Shown here piece after piece: positions 54,901 to 63,562 of a DNA stretch of 64,000 nucleotides (position 1 is its first letter; each line of letters starts with the position of its first letter). The position numbers were made by a program, and so were the translations under genes. Location of the stretch: the NCBI GenBank assembly GCA_023409265.1, contig JAEYHZ010000011.1:1-64000 (forward strand). Direction: 5' to 3'. The notes beneath the pieces are model-generated. The model did no database searches, had not been told where the DNA came from, and saw only the letters and a list, made by a program, of their open reading frames with translations. The stretch is from Bacillota bacterium (lineage in GTDB: Bacteria > Bacillota > Clostridia > Acetivibrionales > DSM-1351).

Positions 54901-57088
54901 CAAGGAGTGTACCTCCCTGCAGTGAGTCATATACTTTAACGATATCTCCTGCAGATAATCTTGTAAAGTAAACTGTGTCAGGCTTTCCGGCATTATTTGT
55001 TACTGTGATATTGGAGGAATCCACACCGTCATATACACTCTCTGCCTTATATTCAGCTCTTGTTCTTGCGCTTTCAGCTTTGCCGGTGCTGGTTACGGTT
55101 ACATATATACTACCCGAGGTAGTACCAAGCTGAGCAACGCTTACTGTAATATCGGTTGCCGAGCTTGCCACTGTGGCAGTACCGATGATATTACCCTGTG
55201 CAGGTGCATTGTAAATTCTTACAATATCTCCCGATGCAAGGTTACTAATATAAATAGTATCTGCCTTTCCAACATTGTTTGAGATTGAAATATTGTTTAT
55301 GTTCGGCCCTGCCGAGGTACCTTCGGCAATATAGTCAATTTTTGTCCTGCCGCTTTCCTGGGCACCGGGCTGGGTGATGGTTAAATAAACTGAGCCTGCA
55401 CCTGTTCCCAGCTGCAAAATAGTCACTGTTGCATCAGTTTTTGAGTTTCCCGCCGTTGCAGAACCCAGCAGCGACCCTGAAGTGGCTGAACTGTAAACCT
55501 TGACCACAGTACCTTCTGTTAATCCGGTTACATATATTGTGTCTGCCGCTCCGGAATTATTGGATACTGTTACAGAGTTTGGATCCAGATTAGAGGATTT
55601 TGATTCTGCTGGATAGTCTGCTTTAGCTCTGGGACTTTCCAGTTTACCTGAGGTAGTAACTGAAACATATACCGATCCGCTGTTAATTCCCAACTGGAAT
55701 ATTGATATGGTGACGTCTGTACCTGACTTGGCAACTGTTGCACTTCCCAGCATATTGCCTGCTCCTTCTGAATCATATACCTTGACAACATCACCACCGT
55801 TAAGGCCCGAGACATATACCGTATCAGCTTTGCCCACATTGTTGGTTACAGTTATATTGGATGAAGCTATATCTTCGGATGAGCCTTCTCCAGAATAATT
55901 CACGGCAACCCGGGTACTTTCATTTCTTCCGGCATTGGTTATGGATACATAAACAGTGCCAGACTTAGAACCTAGTTGAGCTATTGATACTGTTGCTTCA
56001 TTCCCTGTGGAGGATACTGTTGCCGTGCCAAGCAGACTTCCCTTGGTCTCCTTGTTGTATACCTTTATAACATCACTTGGTGACAGGCCGGTAACGTATA
56101 CTGTGTCCGCCTTGCCGGAATTGTTTGTAACGGTAATAAAACCTGAATTTGGTTTCTCAGAGGCAAGCTCACCTTCAAATTCTACCGAGACTGCTGTACT
56201 TTCAGCAAGTTCCTTGCTTGTTACAGTAATAAATACAGATCCTGCGTCAACTCCAAGCTGAGGCACGGATATTGTTGCATCGTAGGCTGAGGAACCAATT
56301 GATTTAGTTGCCAGAACCTTGCCTTCAGCATTATAAATCTTTATAACATCACCGCCGCTGAGACCTGGAATATAAATGGTGTCAGCACTTTTGGCATTGT
56401 TGTTTATTACTATGTAGTCAGAGTTTAATGGAGATGAGAGCGGCTCTGGGTCAAAATCCGCCTTGACTCTGTCACTCTCTATATAACCCTTGCTTGTGAC
56501 AGAAACATATACACTTCCTTTTTCACTGCCAATCTGGCTTACTGTCAGGGTAGCATCATATCCCGAAGAGGAAACCGTTTTACTTCCCAGCAGCTTTCCA
56601 CCGGACTGTGCAGTATATACCTTAACCACATCTCTGGGCTTAAGCCCTGAAACATAAATTACATCTGCTTTCTGGGCATTATTTGTTATTGTGACTGAGT
56701 TGGCATCTATAGGATCAGACTTTGGCTCAGCATCATAATCAGCTTTTGTCCTGCTGCTTTCGGTATTGCCCTTTTCTACAACTGAGATATATAAGCTGCC
56801 GGCATCTGTACCAAGCTGTGGTACACTGAACTTAATGTCGGATTTGGTTCCCGACACTGTCCCATAAGTCAACACCTTATTACCGGTGGGTGCACTGTAC
56901 ACCTTTACCAATGAACCAGGATCCAGTCCGAATATATAAATAACATCGGATTTTCCTGTAAGATTGTTGGTTATGATTATATTACCTGCCGCAGGAGCGG
57001 AGGATGCAGCAAATACGCTCTGAACGTTCAGAGATAGGTTTGCAAGCATCAGTGCTATAACCATAATGATTGATAGAATTCGTTTCAT
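51935..57088 (-). CDS. Giant secreted protein of 18 tandem domains
   Basis: The 1717-residue protein has a signal peptide (about 1-27, ending FAASSA) followed by 18 repeats of about 94 residues that run to the C-terminus. Each repeat has the pattern I-T-V-x-N-N-x-G-x-A-D-T-I-x-V-x-G-L, then D-V-V-K-V-Y, L-L-G-x-A-T-V, Q-L-G-x-x-x-G-x-V-Y-V-x-V-T and G-K-x-E-S-x-R-x-x-x-x-Y. This looks like a beta-rich immunoglobulin-like module. It has no SLH, LPXTG, dockerin or carbohydrate-binding domain, so how it is held is unclear. The repeats differ moderately, so this is an old array. An adhesin, a matrix fibre or a wall layer are options. About 340 bp of AT-rich DNA lies upstream. Confidence 0.85.
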   Translation of the reverse strand: MKRILSIIMVIALMLANLSLNVQSVFAASSAPAAGNIIITNNLTGKSDVIYIFGLDPGSLVKVYSAPTGNKVLTYGTVSGTKSDIKFSVPQLGTDAGSLYISVVEKGNTESSRTKADYDAEPKSDPIDANSVTITNNAQKADVIYVSGLKPRDVVKVYTAQSGGKLLGSKTVSSSGYDATLTVSQIGSEKGSVYVSVTSKGYIESDRVKADFDPEPLSSPLNSDYIVINNNAKSADTIYIPGLSGGDVIKIYNAEGKVLATKSIGSSAYDATISVPQLGVDAGSVFITVTSKELAESTAVSVEFEGELASEKPNSGFITVTNNSGKADTVYVTGLSPSDVIKVYNKETKGSLLGTATVSSTGNEATVSIAQLGSKSGTVYVSITNAGRNESTRVAVNYSGEGSSEDIASSNITVTNNVGKADTVYVSGLNGGDVVKVYDSEGAGNMLGSATVAKSGTDVTISIFQLGINSGSVYVSVTTSGKLESPRAKADYPAESKSSNLDPNSVTVSNNSGAADTIYVTGLTEGTVVKVYSSATSGSLLGSATAGNSKTDATVTILQLGTGAGSVYLTITQPGAQESGRTKIDYIAEGTSAGPNINNISISNNVGKADTIYISNLASGDIVRIYNAPAQGNIIGTATVASSATDITVSVAQLGTTSGSIYVTVTSTGKAESARTRAEYKAESVYDGVDSSNITVTNNAGKPDTVYFTRLSAGDIVKVYDSLQGGTLLGSATVAAGSTDTTVSILQLGKSAGSVYVTVSSTDTSESARKEVTYSGETSSVELNSTQIVVTNNIVGTQDTIYVSGLNPDDIIKAYSAEKQGILLGSATVPSTGVDATITVAQLGTSAGSVYISVTNSGKLESNRTKADYFAEGKSAEPEDKNITTNNNSGAADTVKVTGLAAGDVVKVYSSETGGKLLGSATVTAYGSEATVTIDQLGTTAGKVFVTVTGANKAESKRIAVDYATEPVSGKLDGARITVINNAGMADTVRVTGLTPGDVVKVYSLETGGILLGSATVAASSTEATVEIAQLGTAEGKVYVTATSVNKAEGARTEASYKDEEASTKPDFAKVSIANNYGIASTITVGGLKDNDVVSIYSADVGGTLLGKGTVATYNSEITISVSQLNDTDGAVYITVTTPGKLESARTKITYGSKAASTPPDASNVEIYNNVGFADTITVFGMEPNTVIKVYSLSTGGNPLGTATVPSDSTEATISVTQLGVNDGTVYITVTTTGKTESSRAAIPYTKESASDPLAPGNVKVVNNSGMSDTITITGLMEYDTVKIYNAATGGTRLAMVVADKNTLTATANVSQLGIDSGKIYVTVTNYGKSESTRTEVEFAAESAAPLESNIFIVNNAGILDTITVKGLNEHDVVKLYDAASNGNLLGTATVPVGSNMATISVTQLTATAGKVYVSVTNYGRAESSLTKAEYISETSTIAPYLGDIYVVNNVGINDTITVYNLQTGDVIKVYDNATVGNLLGYASVANNKTEATVSVEDLGSAAGIVYVSVITKGKTESTRTAVSYVAESKSTAPYSGNIYITNNVILSDTVLVSGLTAGDKVKVYNSESGGELLGYATAASNSTQVTITIKQLGVEAGSVFISITSKGKTESKRTEAEYVSEQTTNEPYTGYINVLNNIAGTSDTITVSGLTVGDIINVYSAEAGGSLLGSATVASGSTEGTVTISQLGTAAGSVYISVTSAGKAESKRTKADYIAE

Positions 57089-57433
57089 TAGATATTGGTC
57101 TCCTTTTCAGATATTACTCTTTTGTAGATGAAAAAAGTCGGAATTAGTAACATTTTCCTTAGTTATATCGGCAAAATACGGCTAAAAAATTAGTGGCAAA
57201 TTTGCGGCAGAGAAAGGAATTCTTCTTTTTATAGGCAGATTCTCAATAGATTGCTTATATATTGATGTCAGTTCAACACAAAAAATAAATGAACCGATAA
57301 TGACCGGTATAATTTTATTTAATAATAATCCTGATTAATAATTTGCAGATAAGTAAACTTAGAATTTTCAGTATACATCAAAAAACATGAAAAACCACCT
57401 TCAAACTGGTCAGAAAACGTTAAGGGTGTATTG

Positions 57434-57462
57434 TTGACGGTTAAAAAAATAGATGCTATAAT
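57434..57462 (+). promoter_or_regulatory. Promoter of the ilv-leu leader
   Basis: TTGACG (57434-57439) and TATAAT (57457-57462) have the ideal 17-base spacing, about 100 bases before the T-box. Confidence 0.8.
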
Positions 57463-57559
57463 TATTTCAAATATAGGGTTTACAGCTTTTTCAAGTTTTA
57501 ACAGTTGAAGAGGTTTTGATTTAAAAGTAATTAATTTATTATTAATGCAATTGAATATT

Positions 57560-57845
57560 TAAACGATGAAGGAAGTAAGATGTATTGAATTCGGTTCAGA
57601 GAGTCAGCGGATGGTGAGAGTTGGCACAATAGATACATGTATAACTCATTCCTGAGGACTGGTGCCAAAAAGATGTTATAATCACAGTAGGCAGCAGCGG
57701 TGGCAACGATATAGCCCGGGCACAGGCGCGCGCCTGATTTGCTCACTGAGAATGCAGTAATTATCAGCTGCATTAAATCAGGGTGGTACCGCGGAGGATT
57801 ATCCCTCGTCCCTGCATATAGCAGAGCCGAGGGTTTTTTTATACC
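57560..57845 (+). promoter_or_regulatory. T-box riboswitch controlling ilvB
   Basis: The T-box core GGGTGGTACCGCGG is at 57781-57794. Upstream, AGAGAG and GGATGGTGAGAG mark the stem I AG-bulge and apical loop. The terminator is CCCTCG (57803-57808) with CGAGGG (57828-57833) and a T-run; the T-box sequence can pair with the left part to form the antiterminator. A Leu codon CTC at 57645-57647 followed by A is the best specifier candidate, which fits control of a leucine-valine operon by uncharged tRNA-Leu. The specifier choice is less certain than the T-box itself. Confidence 0.92.
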
Positions 57846-57956
57846 CAAATTGTTAAAGAATTATGCTTTTACTTCAACAAATATTGACTCTGAGTAATTA
57901 TTTATGGTTATAACTGTTGAATAATTAAGACAGGAGAGAATAGAGGAGGGCTGGAA

Positions 57957-59582
57957 ATGAAGCTGACAGGTGCACAGGCCATGGTTAAGGCTTTGGAACT
58001 TGAAGGAATTAATATTATATTCGGATATCCGGGTGCAGCGATCTGTCCATTTTATGATGCTCTGCTGGATTCCGACATAACGCATATACTGACCCGGAAT
58101 GAACAGGGAGCAGCTCATTCGGCCAGCGGATATGCAAGGGTAACAGGTAAGCCAGGAGTTTGTGTGGCAACTTCAGGCCCCGGAGCAACAAACCTCATAA
58201 CAGGTATTGCAACTGCATACTCAGATTCAATACCTATGGTTGCAATTACAGGGCAGGTTTCACTGGATCTGATCGGAAGGGATGTTTTTCAGGAGGTGGA
58301 TACAACCGGTGCAACAGCGCCGTTTTGTAAACATAATTACCTTGTTAAGGATGTCAGGGAACTTCCAAGAGTGTTCAAAGAAGCTTTTCATATTGCATCA
58401 ACAGGCAGGCCCGGACCGGTTGTAATCGATATACCGGTGGATATTCAAACTCAGGAACTTGATTTTGTTTATCCCAAAACTGTAGAAATTAAAGGCTACA
58501 AGCCTAACTATAAAGGTCACCCGCAGCAGATAAAGAGAATTGCCGAGGCAATATCCAAGGCAAAGACCCCTGTCATATGCGCAGGTGGTGGAATTATAAC
58601 TGCAAAGGCAACAGATGTTCTGACCGGTTTTGCAGAGAAATGCGGGATACCTGTTGTAACAACACTTATGGGAATCGGAGCAATACCGGGAGATCATCCT
58701 CTGAATCTGGGAATGCTTGGAACCCACGGGGTATATGCTGCTAACTATGCAATAAACAAAACAGATCTTCTAATATTAATAGGTGCCAGAGTTGGAGACC
58801 GCGCTCTGGGCACAGCCGAAAAAATTGCTGAGAAAGCTAAAATAATTCATATAGATATAGACCCTGCAGAGATCGGGAAAAATGTAAGTACAACCATACC
58901 TGTCGTTGGAGATGCAAAGCTGATACTTGAAGAGCTCAGCGAGGTTATACACCCCGGTGATACCTCTGAATGGGTGGATGCAATAAAGAAAATCAAGGAA
59001 GAAAGGTTCAGGCCCTTTTCAGCAGCTGAAAGTGATACTGTCAATCCAAAACTTGTTGTAGGCTTGCTTTCGGAAAGACTGGATAAAAAAGCAATACTTG
59101 CAACTGAAGTGGGCCAGAACCAGATATGGGCTGCAAACAGCTTTAAGGCTAAAAGGCCGGGAGCATTTATAACCTCTGGAGGTCTTGGTACCATGGGATA
59201 CGGTTTGCCTGCAGCAATCGGAGCAAAACTTGGCAGCCCTGAAAGCACAGTGGTGGTAGTAGGCGGAGACGGAAGCTTCCAGATGTCAATGCCCGAGCTG
59301 GGAACCATAAAGCAAAGTAAAATTGGTGTAAAAATATTGATATTAAATAACTCAAGACTTGGCATGGTACGGGAAATACAGAAAAGCAGATACAACAAAA
59401 GGTATTCTCAGGTATTTATGAATGACAACCCCGATTTTGTGAAACTGGCAGAGGCCTATGGTTTCGATGCTGAAAGGGTTTCCAGTAACTCGCAGTTGGA
59501 AGCGGCCCTGGACAGATTTTTGGCCGATGACAGCCCTTATTTGCTGGAGTGTGTCATAGATCCGGAGGAGTCAACAATTTAG
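57957..59582 (+). CDS. ilvB: Acetolactate synthase, catalytic subunit
   Basis: A thiamine diphosphate enzyme that makes acetolactate or acetohydroxybutyrate, the first common step to Val, Leu and Ile. The catalytic Glu is in RNEQGAAHSASGYAR (about residue 47) and the diphosphate motif runs from GGDGSFQMS to LNNSRLGM. The length of 541 residues is slightly short of the usual 550-570. ATG 57957 has GAGGAGGG upstream. It is the first gene after the T-box and forms the holoenzyme with ilvN. Confidence 0.95.
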   Translation: MKLTGAQAMVKALELEGINIIFGYPGAAICPFYDALLDSDITHILTRNEQGAAHSASGYARVTGKPGVCVATSGPGATNLITGIATAYSDSIPMVAITGQVSLDLIGRDVFQEVDTTGATAPFCKHNYLVKDVRELPRVFKEAFHIASTGRPGPVVIDIPVDIQTQELDFVYPKTVEIKGYKPNYKGHPQQIKRIAEAISKAKTPVICAGGGIITAKATDVLTGFAEKCGIPVVTTLMGIGAIPGDHPLNLGMLGTHGVYAANYAINKTDLLILIGARVGDRALGTAEKIAEKAKIIHIDIDPAEIGKNVSTTIPVVGDAKLILEELSEVIHPGDTSEWVDAIKKIKEERFRPFSAAESDTVNPKLVVGLLSERLDKKAILATEVGQNQIWAANSFKAKRPGAFITSGGLGTMGYGLPAAIGAKLGSPESTVVVVGGDGSFQMSMPELGTIKQSKIGVKILILNNSRLGMVREIQKSRYNKRYSQVFMNDNPDFVKLAEAYGFDAERVSSNSQLEAALDRFLADDSPYLLECVIDPEESTI

Positions 59583-59674
59583 GGTGAACAATTTAGCGTA
59601 TTTTGATATTTGGTGAAAATTGTGAATGAGTGTAAATAAAGATTGGTAATAGCGGGGACGAGGGAGGAATGTAA

Positions 59675-60184
59675 ATGGCAAAGCATACACTATCAGTACT
59701 GGTTGAAAACCGCTCGGGAGTTTTGTCCAGAGTAGCAGGTTTGTTCAGCAGAAGGGGCTTTAATATTGACAGTTTGGCTGTTGGAGTGACAGAAAACCCC
59801 GAGGTGTCAAGAATGACAATAGTCGTTAACGGTGATGAATATACAGTTGAGCAGGTGAGCAAGCAGCTTAACAAGCTTATAGATGTTATTAAAATAAAAG
59901 CCCTGGAAAACTCTGATTCGGTAAGCCGTGAACTTGCTTTAATAAAAGTTAATGCTACTGCCGCTACCAGGTCTGAGATTATTCAAATTGTTGAGATATT
60001 CAGGGCAAAAATTGTGGATGTGTCAAAGACTACCCTTACAGTAGAGATATCCGGTGCTACCGACAAAGTGGAAGCTCTTGAGGATATGCTGAAACAGTTT
60101 GGTATCAAGGAAATAGTCAGAACCGGCACTATTGCCATTGAAAGAGGAAACAAATATATAAAGGCAGGAAATACCGAAGAATAG
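59675..60184 (+). CDS. ilvN: Acetolactate synthase, regulatory subunit
   Basis: The 169-residue protein has the N-terminal ACT domain HTLSVLVENRSGVLSRVAGL that binds valine for feedback control, and the C-terminal ALS_ss domain. ATG 59675 follows GGGAGG. The gap of 92 bp from ilvB holds no terminator. Some authors name this subunit ilvH. Confidence 0.93.
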   Translation: MAKHTLSVLVENRSGVLSRVAGLFSRRGFNIDSLAVGVTENPEVSRMTIVVNGDEYTVEQVSKQLNKLIDVIKIKALENSDSVSRELALIKVNATAATRSEIIQIVEIFRAKIVDVSKTTLTVEISGATDKVEALEDMLKQFGIKEIVRTGTIAIERGNKYIKAGNTEE

Positions 60185-60324
60185 TCAGAGCCCTCCATAT
60201 ACCGGGCAGGGATAAAAAACAGGAATAACTAATTCTTTAACCGGTATTCCCTTGGTATACGAGGTTCAAATAAAAATACATGCAATTTTATAATTGTAAT
60301 ATAAAATTTAGGAGGTAAGTTAAA

Positions 60325-61320
60325 ATGGCAAAAATGTACTACGATAGCGATTGCAATCTTAAATTGCTGGAAGGAAAGACCGTAGCAGTAATAGGATACG
60401 GAAGTCAGGGACACGCACACGCTCAGAATCTTAAAGACAGCGGAGTTAATGTTATAGTTGGTTTGACTCCCAATTCTTCAAGAAGAAAGCAGGTTGAAGC
60501 TGACGGTTTAAAGGTTTATGATACAGCTGCTGCAGCTAAAGCGGCGGATATTATAATGATTCTCACACCTGACCAGTCACAGAAGGCAATGTATGACGAA
60601 AGCATCGCTCCAAACCTTGAAGCAGGCAACATATTGATGTTTGCTCACGGCTTCAACATAATCTACAACCAGATTGTACCCCCTGCAGATGTTGATGTCA
60701 TAATGGCTGCTCCAAAGGGTCCCGGACATACGGTAAGAAGCCAGTATAAAGAGGGAAGAGGCGTTCCTGCTTTAATCGCTATTGCACAGGATGCTTCGGG
60801 TAAGGCAAAGGATTATGCGCTTGCTTATGCAGCAGGGATAGGTGCAGGAAGGGCCGGTATACTTGAAACTACCTTCAGAGAAGAAACTGAAACCGACTTG
60901 TTCGGCGAACAGGCTGTTCTCTGCGGCGGCGTAACAGAATTGATGAAGGCCGGCTTTGAAACACTTGTAAATGCCGGTTATCAGCCTGAAATTGCTTACT
61001 TTGAATGTGTACATGAGATGAAGCTCATAGTAGACCTAATAAACCAGGGCGGTTTTGCAGAAATGAGATACTCTATAAGTGATACTGCCGAGTACGGTGA
61101 CTATGTAACAGGTAAGAGAATAATCACGGATGAAACCAGAAAAGAAATGAAAAAGGTACTTAAGGAAATTCAGGATGGAAAGTTTGCTTCCAACTGGATC
61201 ACAGAAAACAATGCCGGCGGAAGATCAAACTTCCTTGCAATGAGAAGAAATGAATCGGAACATCAGGTAGAAATAGTTGGCGCAGAACTCAGAAAGATGA
61301 TGAGCTGGCTTAAGAAATAA
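60325..61320 (+). CDS. ilvC: Ketol-acid reductoisomerase (class I)
   Basis: Carries out the second step of valine and isoleucine synthesis. It has the NADPH site VAVIGYGSQGHAHAQNL, the metal-binding region with ETEDLFGEQ-like residues (EETETDLFGEQAVLCGG) and the GNRA-type C-terminal helices. At 331 residues it is the short, class I form. ATG 60325 follows TAGGAGG. Confidence 0.96.
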   Translation: MAKMYYDSDCNLKLLEGKTVAVIGYGSQGHAHAQNLKDSGVNVIVGLTPNSSRRKQVEADGLKVYDTAAAAKAADIIMILTPDQSQKAMYDESIAPNLEAGNILMFAHGFNIIYNQIVPPADVDVIMAAPKGPGHTVRSQYKEGRGVPALIAIAQDASGKAKDYALAYAAGIGAGRAGILETTFREETETDLFGEQAVLCGGVTELMKAGFETLVNAGYQPEIAYFECVHEMKLIVDLINQGGFAEMRYSISDTAEYGDYVTGKRIITDETRKEMKKVLKEIQDGKFASNWITENNAGGRSNFLAMRRNESEHQVEIVGAELRKMMSWLKK

Positions 61321-61341
61321 AGAGATATATTAGAAATAAAC

Positions 61342-61398
61342 ATATATAGGGCGGAAAATAACCGCTCAAGAAATGGGAAATTATTATTTCCTATATAT
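61342..61398. repeat. Short derivative of the palindromic element, copy E
   Basis: Bases about 61349-61389 match the right arm of copy C (GGCGGAAAATARCCGC, then AAATGGG and TTATTATTT). The segment is bounded by its own inverted repeat ATATATAGG/CCTATATAT, and the core hairpin is missing. It lies just past ilvC. Confidence 0.6.
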
Positions 61399-61476
61399 TT
61401 TATGAACCTGGGATAATGTAAACTCATCTCAAACTTTTTTAGAAGATTTTTTATGGTACGCGAGTACAACTTATGG

Positions 61477-61559
61477 CAATGTGGCCGCACGGATAGAACT
61501 CCAAAAGGAAACCGTCGGTAACAGGACGGTTTCCTTTTGAGTTCGGGCGGAACACATTG
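61477..61559 (+). ncRNA. Long hairpin of unknown function ahead of leuA
   Basis: Outer arms CAATGTG (61477-61483) and CACATTG (61553-61559), then CCGC/GCGG, then GAACTC and AAAAGGAAACCGTC against GACGGTTTCCTTTT and GAGTTC with one bulged C. No T-run follows, so it is not an ordinary terminator. It may be a structured leader RNA. No T-box core is present. The remaining gap to leuA (61560-61748) has nothing I recognise. Confidence 0.5.
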
Positions 61560-61748
61560 CTCTAAGTTTGTACCGAAGTACTATCTAAATGAAAGTTATA
61601 GAAAAATATTGAATAAGATTTGGTTTACAGCTAACCCAGTTGAATAAAAATTCATTAAATTTTAGACGTTTATGAATGTGAGAATGCAGAGGACATAGAA
61701 CTTGTTATAAACAGGTTCTTGGTGTCCCTCAAAAGGAGGGTTATTTCT

Positions 61749-63278
61749 ATGGCGAGAAGGGTTAAAATATTTGATACTACATTGAGAGATGGGGAACAGA
61801 CACCGGGAGTTAATCTGAATCTCCAGGAAAAAATGGAAATTGCAAAGCAGCTTGCAAGACTGGGAGTCGACGTTATTGAGGGGGGCTTTGCCATAGCTTC
61901 TCCCGGAGATTTTGAATCAATAATGACACTTTCAAAGAACATAAAGGGTGTTTCTATTGCCAGCCTCTGCCGTGCAACCGAGAAAGATATAGACAGAGCG
62001 TGGGAAGCGGTACAGCATGCAGAAAGCCCGAGAATCCATACGTTTATTGCAACTTCAGATATACACATGAAATATAAACTTAAAATGACAGAGGAAGAAG
62101 TATTTGAACGTGCCGTTGCAATGGTTAAGCGTGCCAAGAGCTACTGTTCCGATGTGGAATTTTCAGCAGAAGATGCCAGCAGAACCCGAGAGGAATTCCT
62201 TGTCAGATTAGTTGAAGCAGTAATTGCTGCCGGTGCTACGGTGGTTAATATCCCGGATACGGTGGGATACACTACTCCTGTTGAATTTGGCAGATTGATC
62301 AGAAACATACGAAACAATGTTCCCAATATTGATATGGCTGATATAAGCGTACATTGCCATAATGACCTTGGCCTTGCCGTTGCAAATTCACTCGCTGCAG
62401 TTGAAAACGGTGCAGTTCAGGTAGAATGCACCGTCAACGGGCTTGGAGAAAGAGCAGGTAATGCTGCGGTTGAAGAAATAATAATGGGTATCAATACAAG
62501 AAAAGATTATTATGATATTACCCACAAAATAGATACTACACAGATATACAGAACAAGTAAACTGGTTTCAAGCCTAACTGGTGTATATGTGCAGCCCAAC
62601 AAGGCAATAGTAGGTGCAAATGCTTTTGCTCATGAATCAGGCATTCATCAGCATGGAGTTTTATCCGAGAAGTCGACTTATGAAATAATGACCCCGGAAT
62701 CTGTCGGTGTAGGCAAAAACAGAATGGTACTCGGAAAGCTCTCCGGTCACCACGCCTTTGAAGACAGACTCAAAGACATGGGATATTCCCTAACACCTGA
62801 AGAAATTAAAAATGCTTTTTCTAAATTTAAAGACCTTGCTGATAAAAAGAAGGTTGTTACAGATATGGATATTGAGGCTCTGGTTGACGAAAATATCAGG
62901 GTTCCCGAGATTTTCGTTCTGGATAGCTTCCAGATCAACAGCGGCAATAAAATGATTTCCACCTCAACTGTTAGTATCCGAAGAGAGAACGAATTGATAA
63001 CAGAAGCAGCTACAGGTGATGGTCCGGTTGACGCTGCTTTTAAGGCTATTGAACGTGCCACCGGTGTTAATGCGGAGTTGGCTCAGTACAGCATTAAAGC
63101 CGTCACTGAAGGTAAGGATGCACTTGGTGAAGTTACTGTAAGAATATCTGCAAACGATTCAGTTTATATGGGAAAAGGCGTCAGCACAGACATTATTGAA
63201 GCCAGTGTTAAGGCTTATCTTAGTGCAATCAACAGATCCATAAGTGAAATAAGGGAAGGAAGCATAATTAACCAGTAG
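61749..63278 (+). CDS. leuA: 2-isopropylmalate synthase
   Basis: The first committed step of leucine synthesis. The 509-residue protein opens with the HMGL-like motif KIFDTTLRDGEQTPGVNLN, has HCHNDLGLAVANSLAA and GLGERAGNAAVEE, and ends with the LeuA allosteric dimer domain that binds leucine. ATG 61749 follows GGAGGG; an earlier frame start at 61719 lacks a site. It lies 428 bp after ilvC, with the hairpin at 61477 between, so it may have separate control. Confidence 0.94.
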   Translation: MARRVKIFDTTLRDGEQTPGVNLNLQEKMEIAKQLARLGVDVIEGGFAIASPGDFESIMTLSKNIKGVSIASLCRATEKDIDRAWEAVQHAESPRIHTFIATSDIHMKYKLKMTEEEVFERAVAMVKRAKSYCSDVEFSAEDASRTREEFLVRLVEAVIAAGATVVNIPDTVGYTTPVEFGRLIRNIRNNVPNIDMADISVHCHNDLGLAVANSLAAVENGAVQVECTVNGLGERAGNAAVEEIIMGINTRKDYYDITHKIDTTQIYRTSKLVSSLTGVYVQPNKAIVGANAFAHESGIHQHGVLSEKSTYEIMTPESVGVGKNRMVLGKLSGHHAFEDRLKDMGYSLTPEEIKNAFSKFKDLADKKKVVTDMDIEALVDENIRVPEIFVLDSFQINSGNKMISTSTVSIRRENELITEAATGDGPVDAAFKAIERATGVNAELAQYSIKAVTEGKDALGEVTVRISANDSVYMGKGVSTDIIEASVKAYLSAINRSISEIREGSIINQ

Positions 63279-63297
63279 GGGCGCTTTGGAATTGAAA

Positions 63298-63325
63298 GCA
63301 GCCCCTACTGGGGCTGCTTTTTTTG
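63298..63325 (+). terminator. Terminator after leuA with an alternative hairpin
   Basis: AGCAGCCCC (63298-63306) pairs with GGGGCTGCT (63310-63318) followed by a T-run. GCCCCTACTGG (63301-63311) can instead pair with CCAGTAGGGGC (63272-63282), which contains the leuA stop codon. Confidence 0.85.
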
Positions 63326-63415
63326 TAAATGTTGTGATACAACCCCACAGGCCTTGAAGGATATGCATCACTTAGTACATCTAACCTCTAAATGCATAGA
63401 TATGTGCAAAAATGC

Positions 63416-63443
63416 AGTTGATGCATAATTAAATGCATCAACT
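63416..63443. repeat. Inverted repeat with ATGCAT motifs
   Basis: AGTTGATGCAT (63416-63426) pairs exactly with ATGCATCAACT (63433-63443). Further ATGCAT words lie at about 63363 and 63402. It may be an operator for the SatD-family gene. The gap 63326-63562 has no other feature I can support. Confidence 0.4.
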
Positions 63444-63562
63444 TATTGAATTTCCAATTGCAATATGATACTGTATAAAAAAGGAATATATTAAGTGCCC
63501 GGTGGGACGACTCATAAGGTCAATTTGATTGATCCTGCACATAAGGGGACTCGGAGGTTGAG

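Noticed and set aside
51935..57088. Periodic DNA repeats resembling a CRISPR or satellite array
   Set aside because: The period of about 282 bp is protein-coding, in one frame, with synonymous variation between units.
61473..61490. A T-box-like GTGGCCGCAC stretch ahead of leuA
   Set aside because: It lacks the T-box core and is explained as one arm of the hairpin at 61477-61559.
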